Below are positions 34,666-36,471 of a DNA stretch of 36,471 bases, in pieces. The translations under genes were made by a program, and so were the position numbers. The stretch spans positions 1 through 36,471 of the forward strand of contig JANYIZ010000193.1 in assembly GCA_025408445.1 (NCBI GenBank), in the 5' to 3' direction. The first letter of the stretch is position 1, and the number at the start of each line of letters is the position of its first letter. Source of the stretch: Frigoribacterium sp. (GTDB taxonomy: Bacteria; Actinomycetota; Actinomycetes; Actinomycetales; Microbacteriaceae). The notes under the pieces were generated by a model. The model searched no databases and was not told where the DNA came from. It saw only the letters and a program-made list of their open reading frames with translations.

Positions 34666-35864
34666 TGGCCTCGGGTGCGTTCGCCGAGTCCGGCGCTGAC
34701 CTCGAACTGGTCGGCATCCAGAAACGGTTTCCCGGTTTCACCGCGATCGAAGAGATGGATCTGGTCATTCCGGCCGGGTCCTTCTTCGCCCTCCTCGGGC
34801 CATCCGGGTGCGGTAAGACCACCACTCTCCGTCTCGTCGCGGGGCTAGAGGAGGCCACCGCCGGTCGCATCCTCATTGGGGGTAAGGACGTCACAGACAC
34901 CAAGTCGTTCCAGCGTCCGGTGAACACGGTCTTCCAGAGCTATGCCCTGTTTCCGCACATGTCGATCATCGACAATGTTGCGTTCGGTCTCCACCGTCGC
35001 AAGATTGCGGATGCCTCGACCAAGGCCCATGAGGCGCTGCGGCTGGTCGAGCTCGACCACCTCGCCACACGTCGTCCCTCGCAACTCTCCGGTGGGCAGC
35101 AGCAGCGCGTTGCTCTCGCGCGTGCGATCGTCAACCGCCCGGCCCTCCTGCTGCTCGATGAACCGCTCGGCGCGCTCGACCTCAAGCTCCGCCGCCAGAT
35201 GCAGCTCGAACTCAAGTCGATCCAGGAGGAGGTCGGCCTCACCTTCCTGCATGTGACCCACGACCAAGAGGAGGCCATGACCATGGCCGACACTGTCGCG
35301 GTGATGAATAAGGGTCGAATCGAGCAGCTCGGGTCACCCGAGGTGCTTTATGAGCTTCCTCGCACGGCCTTCGTGGCCAACTTCCTCGGCCAGTCGAATC
35401 TCTTCACCGGGCCGGTGGCCGGCACCACCGCCGACAGCATCTCCGTCGACATCGAGGGATGCAAGATCGTCGTACCGAAGTCGCGCGCGCAGCGTCACTC
35501 GGGTCATGTAACCGTCGGGGTTCGGCCGGAGAAGCTCACTCTCCATCTGTCCGAGCCGGCGTCGGCTGCCGGTACTAACATCCTCGGACCGGGGCGGGTT
35601 ATCGACGTCTCGTTCAGCGGCGTGAGCACCCAGTACATCATCGCGATTCCCGGCCACGGATCCGTCGTTGTATTCGTGCAGAACACCGGGGCGGGCCCGT
35701 CGGTCACCGAGGGCGCGGAGGCGTGGGTCTCCTGGAATGTCGAGCACGGGTTCGGCCTCGAAGACGAAGCTCCCGCCGAACCGCGTTTCGATGCGGACAC
35801 GGACACCGCGACGATCGCCGTGCAGAAAAAGCGGTCGCTCATGTCGGAGCTCAGGGGAGCATAA
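34665..35864 (+). CDS. potA: Polyamine-type ABC transporter ATPase (PotA-like)
   Basis: A 399-residue ABC ATPase. Walker A GPSGCGKTT (45-53), Q-loop TVFQSYALFPHM, signature QLSGGQQQRVALARA, Walker B LLLLDEPLGALD and switch His in HVTHDQEEA are all intact. The C-terminal TOBE-type regulatory domain (about 235-360) is of the PotA kind, with VTVGVRPEKLTL. I prefer ATG 34665, sharing two bases with the previous stop, over TTG one codon earlier. It energises import by the adjoining permease. Confidence 0.93.
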   Translation: MASGAFAESGADLELVGIQKRFPGFTAIEEMDLVIPAGSFFALLGPSGCGKTTTLRLVAGLEEATAGRILIGGKDVTDTKSFQRPVNTVFQSYALFPHMSIIDNVAFGLHRRKIADASTKAHEALRLVELDHLATRRPSQLSGGQQQRVALARAIVNRPALLLLDEPLGALDLKLRRQMQLELKSIQEEVGLTFLHVTHDQEEAMTMADTVAVMNKGRIEQLGSPEVLYELPRTAFVANFLGQSNLFTGPVAGTTADSISVDIEGCKIVVPKSRAQRHSGHVTVGVRPEKLTLHLSEPASAAGTNILGPGRVIDVSFSGVSTQYIIAIPGHGSVVVFVQNTGAGPSVTEGAEAWVSWNVEHGFGLEDEAPAEPRFDADTDTATIAVQKKRSLMSELRGA

Positions 35865-35868
35865 GTCC

Positions 35869-36471
35869 ATGGCATTCTCCGCATTCGCCACGGGCACCAC
35901 GCAAGAACAGGCCCCGCGGCGCAAGAGCCGCATCGCCCTGTTGTTGCTGCTTCCGGGCATCCTCTATCTCGTGTTGTTCTTTCTCGTGCCGCTTGTATCA
36001 CTGGTAATCACGTCGTTGCAGTCGCCGTCGGCTCTCGGCGACATTGGCCAATACCAGACGGGCTTCGACTGGCAGAATTACGTCACCTCCATCACACAGT
36101 ACGGCGGCCAGATTCTGCGGTCGTTCTTTTACGCGGTGCTTGCGACAGTATTCGCCCTGCTGTTCAGCTATCCACTCGCCTACTTCATCGGGGTGAAGGC
36201 GCGCCCCTGGCCGCTCCTGCAGAACCTCATGCTCGTACTCGTGATCGCTCCGTTTTTTATCAGCTTCCTGTTGCGCACCCTGGCGTGGAAGTCGCTGCTC
36301 TCGGACGAATCGGGCTTCGTGACGGGACTCAAGGCGCTCTCATTGCTCGCTCCGGATGCTCACGTCACCGGCACCCCGGTCGCTGTCTTCTTCGGGCTCA
36401 CCTACAACTTCATTCCGTTTATGACGCTTCCGCTGTACGCGGCACTCGAGCGGCTCGACACCCGCTATCTC
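35869..36471 (+). CDS. potB: Polyamine-type ABC transporter permease (PotB-like), partial
   Basis: The first 201 residues of an inner-membrane permease; the gene runs off the window end. An N-terminal basic segment is followed by a helix (LLLLLPGILYLVLFFLVPLV), an extracellular loop, then helices with the PotB-like region SYPLAYFIGVKARPWPLLQN and FISFLLRTLAWKSLL. The ATG lies four bases after the ATPase stop. A PotC-type second permease would be expected next, outside the window. Confidence 0.92.
   Translation, partial: MAFSAFATGTTQEQAPRRKSRIALLLLLPGILYLVLFFLVPLVSLVITSLQSPSALGDIGQYQTGFDWQNYVTSITQYGGQILRSFFYAVLATVFALLFSYPLAYFIGVKARPWPLLQNLMLVLVIAPFFISFLLRTLAWKSLLSDESGFVTGLKALSLLAPDAHVTGTPVAVFFGLTYNFIPFMTLPLYAALERLDTRYL

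Overview
The window is high-GC DNA with actinobacterial gene content: a short AtpC, Lrp/AsnC control, PASTA-less Ser/Thr kinase signalling, and many GTG starts with 4-nt stop/start overlaps. The protein families look most like Microbacteriaceae (Actinomycetota). That placement is inferred from protein character only, without any search.

Layout. (1) 1-2890: the end of the ATP synthase operon (atpG C-terminus, atpD, atpC), followed by a small P-loop kinase and a YaaA-family gene. (2) 3774-4906, minus strand: a two-gene alkylation-repair unit (ogt then tag, with overlapping stop/start). (3) 5017-6923: convergent aldo/keto reductase and quinone-reductase-like MDR genes. (4) 6924-8668: what looks like a frameshifted remnant of a MarP-type membrane serine protease, then a membrane protein with an HExxH motif and a coiled-coil tail. 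(5) 8768-14098: putrescine catabolism, made of a FAD amine oxidoreductase, a class III aminotransferase, an Lrp/AsnC regulator (minus strand) and a divergent gamma-aminobutyraldehyde dehydrogenase. A 418-bp gap inside this region holds three tandem-repeat arrays and an 88-bp imperfect palindrome.

(6) 14141-32015: nine co-directional genes. They encode an FHA protein, a PP2C phosphatase, a membrane Ser/Thr kinase with an extracellular FN3-like domain, a 1963-residue surface protein (predicted propeller, Ig/cadherin-like repeats, FN3 repeats), a MoxR ATPase, a DUF58 protein, a TgpA-like membrane protein whose transglutaminase domain has lost its Cys and His, a zinc-ribbon/FHA protein, and a two-ATPase-domain FtsK/SpoIIIE protein resembling EccC/EssC. 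Several genes overlap by 4 nt, so I read this as one phospho-regulated envelope machine. It is the best candidate for an undescribed system here.

(7) 32040-36471: alanine dehydrogenase (minus strand), divergent from a polyamine-type ABC transporter (PotD-, PotA- and partial PotB-like). The intergenic region carries a perfect 16-bp palindrome and a 9-bp inverted repeat. The transporter and the catabolic genes of region 5 probably serve the same substrates but are separated by the signalling operon and ald.

I saw no rRNA, tRNA, CRISPR array, insertion sequence or phage gene.
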